Positions 63,262 through 64,000 of a DNA stretch of 64,000 bases are shown here, one piece after another; position 1 is the stretch's first letter; each line of letters begins with the position of its first letter. The notes under the pieces were generated by a model. It made no database searches and was not told the DNA's origin. It was given only the letters and a program-made list of their open reading frames with translations. Origin of the DNA: JAGPCK01 sp041675505 (GTDB lineage Bacteria > Bacteroidota > Bacteroidia > UKL13-3); the NCBI GenBank assembly GCA_041675505.1, contig JBAYTR010000013.1, forward strand, positions 1 through 64,000, in the 5' to 3' direction. Made by a program: the position numbers and the translations under genes.

Positions 63262-64000
63262 ATGCTTATTTTGATGGACGGCACGCGGGACTCTGAAAAG
63301 TTACTGGATCTTTCAGTGCGTCTGTTCAATCAGCCGAACAACCAATACAATGCTACCTTTATCAATGGCATTCGTAACAAGCACCTGGGAGATTTATTTG
63401 AAATTCCTTCTGAATCGCTTAATTACTATTACTCCTATTCCGATATTCTGGATAAAATACTGCACACAGAGCAGGACAACAGTAACGAATTCATTGAAAG
63501 GTTCATCAACAAATGCGAGGAAATGAATATTCGTACCAGAGTTTACCTGAACGAAGATGACACTGAAAAAGGGTTTGCCAGCGACAGTATGTTTTCTGAT
63601 TTACTGGTTATAGGCAAAAGCATTTTCACCAGAAAATATTCAGATAAAAGTAGCATTGAAATACTGGAATCAACGCTTAGCAAAGCCAGATGCCCGATAT
63701 TGTTGTTGCCCAATGAATCACCCTCCTTCAAAAATATTGTCATTTTGTTTGATGGCTCACAACGTAGTTTTGACGCCATCAAATTATTCGTTTACCTCAG
63801 TGCCGATCAACTGAAAAAAAACAAGGTTATACTATTTACCATTGTAAATGAACATACCGTAGTATCAGAAAAAAACGTGTGTGATTACCTCAAGGTACAT
63901 CAGCCGTTTTTCTCGGTAAACCGAATTTATCCCGACAACTATTACAATGAACTGTTATCCGGCCTGAGCGATTTGGATGAATTTCTGCTGGTAACCGGTG
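63262..64000 (+). CDS. universal stress protein, tandem UspA-like domains (truncated by window end)
   Basis: The frame runs from ATG 63262 (GTG at 63250 also possible) to the edge without a stop. Residues 1-155 form one Usp-like domain (MLILMDGTRDSEKLLDL; VIGKSIFTRKYSDKSS; CPILLLP), and FKNIVILFDGSQRSFDAIK begins a second. The ATP-binding GxxG(S/T) loop appears as VIGKSIF, degenerate. Often under Fnr-type control in Bacteroidota. Confidence 0.8.
   Translation, partial: MLILMDGTRDSEKLLDLSVRLFNQPNNQYNATFINGIRNKHLGDLFEIPSESLNYYYSYSDILDKILHTEQDNSNEFIERFINKCEEMNIRTRVYLNEDDTEKGFASDSMFSDLLVIGKSIFTRKYSDKSSIEILESTLSKARCPILLLPNESPSFKNIVILFDGSQRSFDAIKLFVYLSADQLKKNKVILFTIVNEHTVVSEKNVCDYLKVHQPFFSVNRIYPDNYYNELLSGLSDLDEFLLVTG

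Overview
The window looks like chromosomal DNA of a Bacteroidota bacterium. I base this on promoter -7 boxes of the TAnnTTTG type, the CUB/PKD/GEVED secreted protein at the left edge, type-B L31, the DUF1599 and DoxX/BT_3928-type pair, WG-repeat and SusC-like outer-membrane proteins, and overall family resemblance. The lineage inside the phylum cannot be fixed from sequence reading alone. No rRNA or tRNA gene and no CRISPR array was recognised.

Layout. (1) 1-3.2 kb: 5' part of a giant secreted multidomain protein. (2) 3.3-22.2 kb: housekeeping genes. These are a di-heme peroxidase, yajQ, mdh, scoB, a lipid kinase, then a tight leftward operon (GlmU-like, tpiA, prmA, a 1486-residue secreted unknown, plsY, clpS, scoA), then rpmE2, a PyrR-like phosphoribosyltransferase, HU, aroK, a DoxX protein, DUF1599, folP and cdaA. 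(3) 22.2-23.8 kb: a palindromic repeat and a small operon. (4) 23.8-30.5 kb: a compact leftward operon of three B12-binding radical SAM proteins, two methyltransferases and a nucleotidyltransferase; I cannot name its product.

(5) 30.8-46.7 kb: the most interesting region, an integron-like gene-cassette array. Nine imperfect-palindrome elements of about 130-170 bp with AAC/GTT core boxes (attC-like) separate leftward cassettes. A single core box next to two 15-bp direct repeats (attI-like) lies just behind a tyrosine recombinase gene. In eight of eight testable cassettes the core at the cassette start is complementary, over about 14 nt, to the core at the end of the same cassette and not to its neighbour's. 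That is the signature expected of excisable integron cassettes. The recombinase has the full R-K-HxxR-H-Y set but Xer-like spacing and no IntI-specific insertion. It is transcribed in the same direction as the cassettes and carries an extra N-terminal domain. Cargo: TIR-like/DUF4062 protein, HEPN-like protein with a small membrane protein, WG-repeat lipoprotein, MerC-GDCCVxC protein, two GNAT acetyltransferases, HExxH protein, nuclease-helicase with 11 helicase-associated repeats, nucleotidyltransferase, a gene-less cassette, and probably a TonB-C-terminal protein. A deleted IS1182-type element sits in the last attC. A second hairpin family lies inside two cassettes.

(6) 46.9-59.5 kb: two methyltransferase/unknown genes and a leftward surface-polysaccharide cluster with an initiating sugar transferase, two flippases, two polymerase/ligase-like proteins, three glycosyltransferases and a 2OG-Fe(II) oxygenase; a Wzz-like gene diverges from it. 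(7) 59.5-64 kb: a lipoprotein, a TonB-dependent receptor, an Fnr-like regulator and a universal stress protein preceded by an Fnr-type site.
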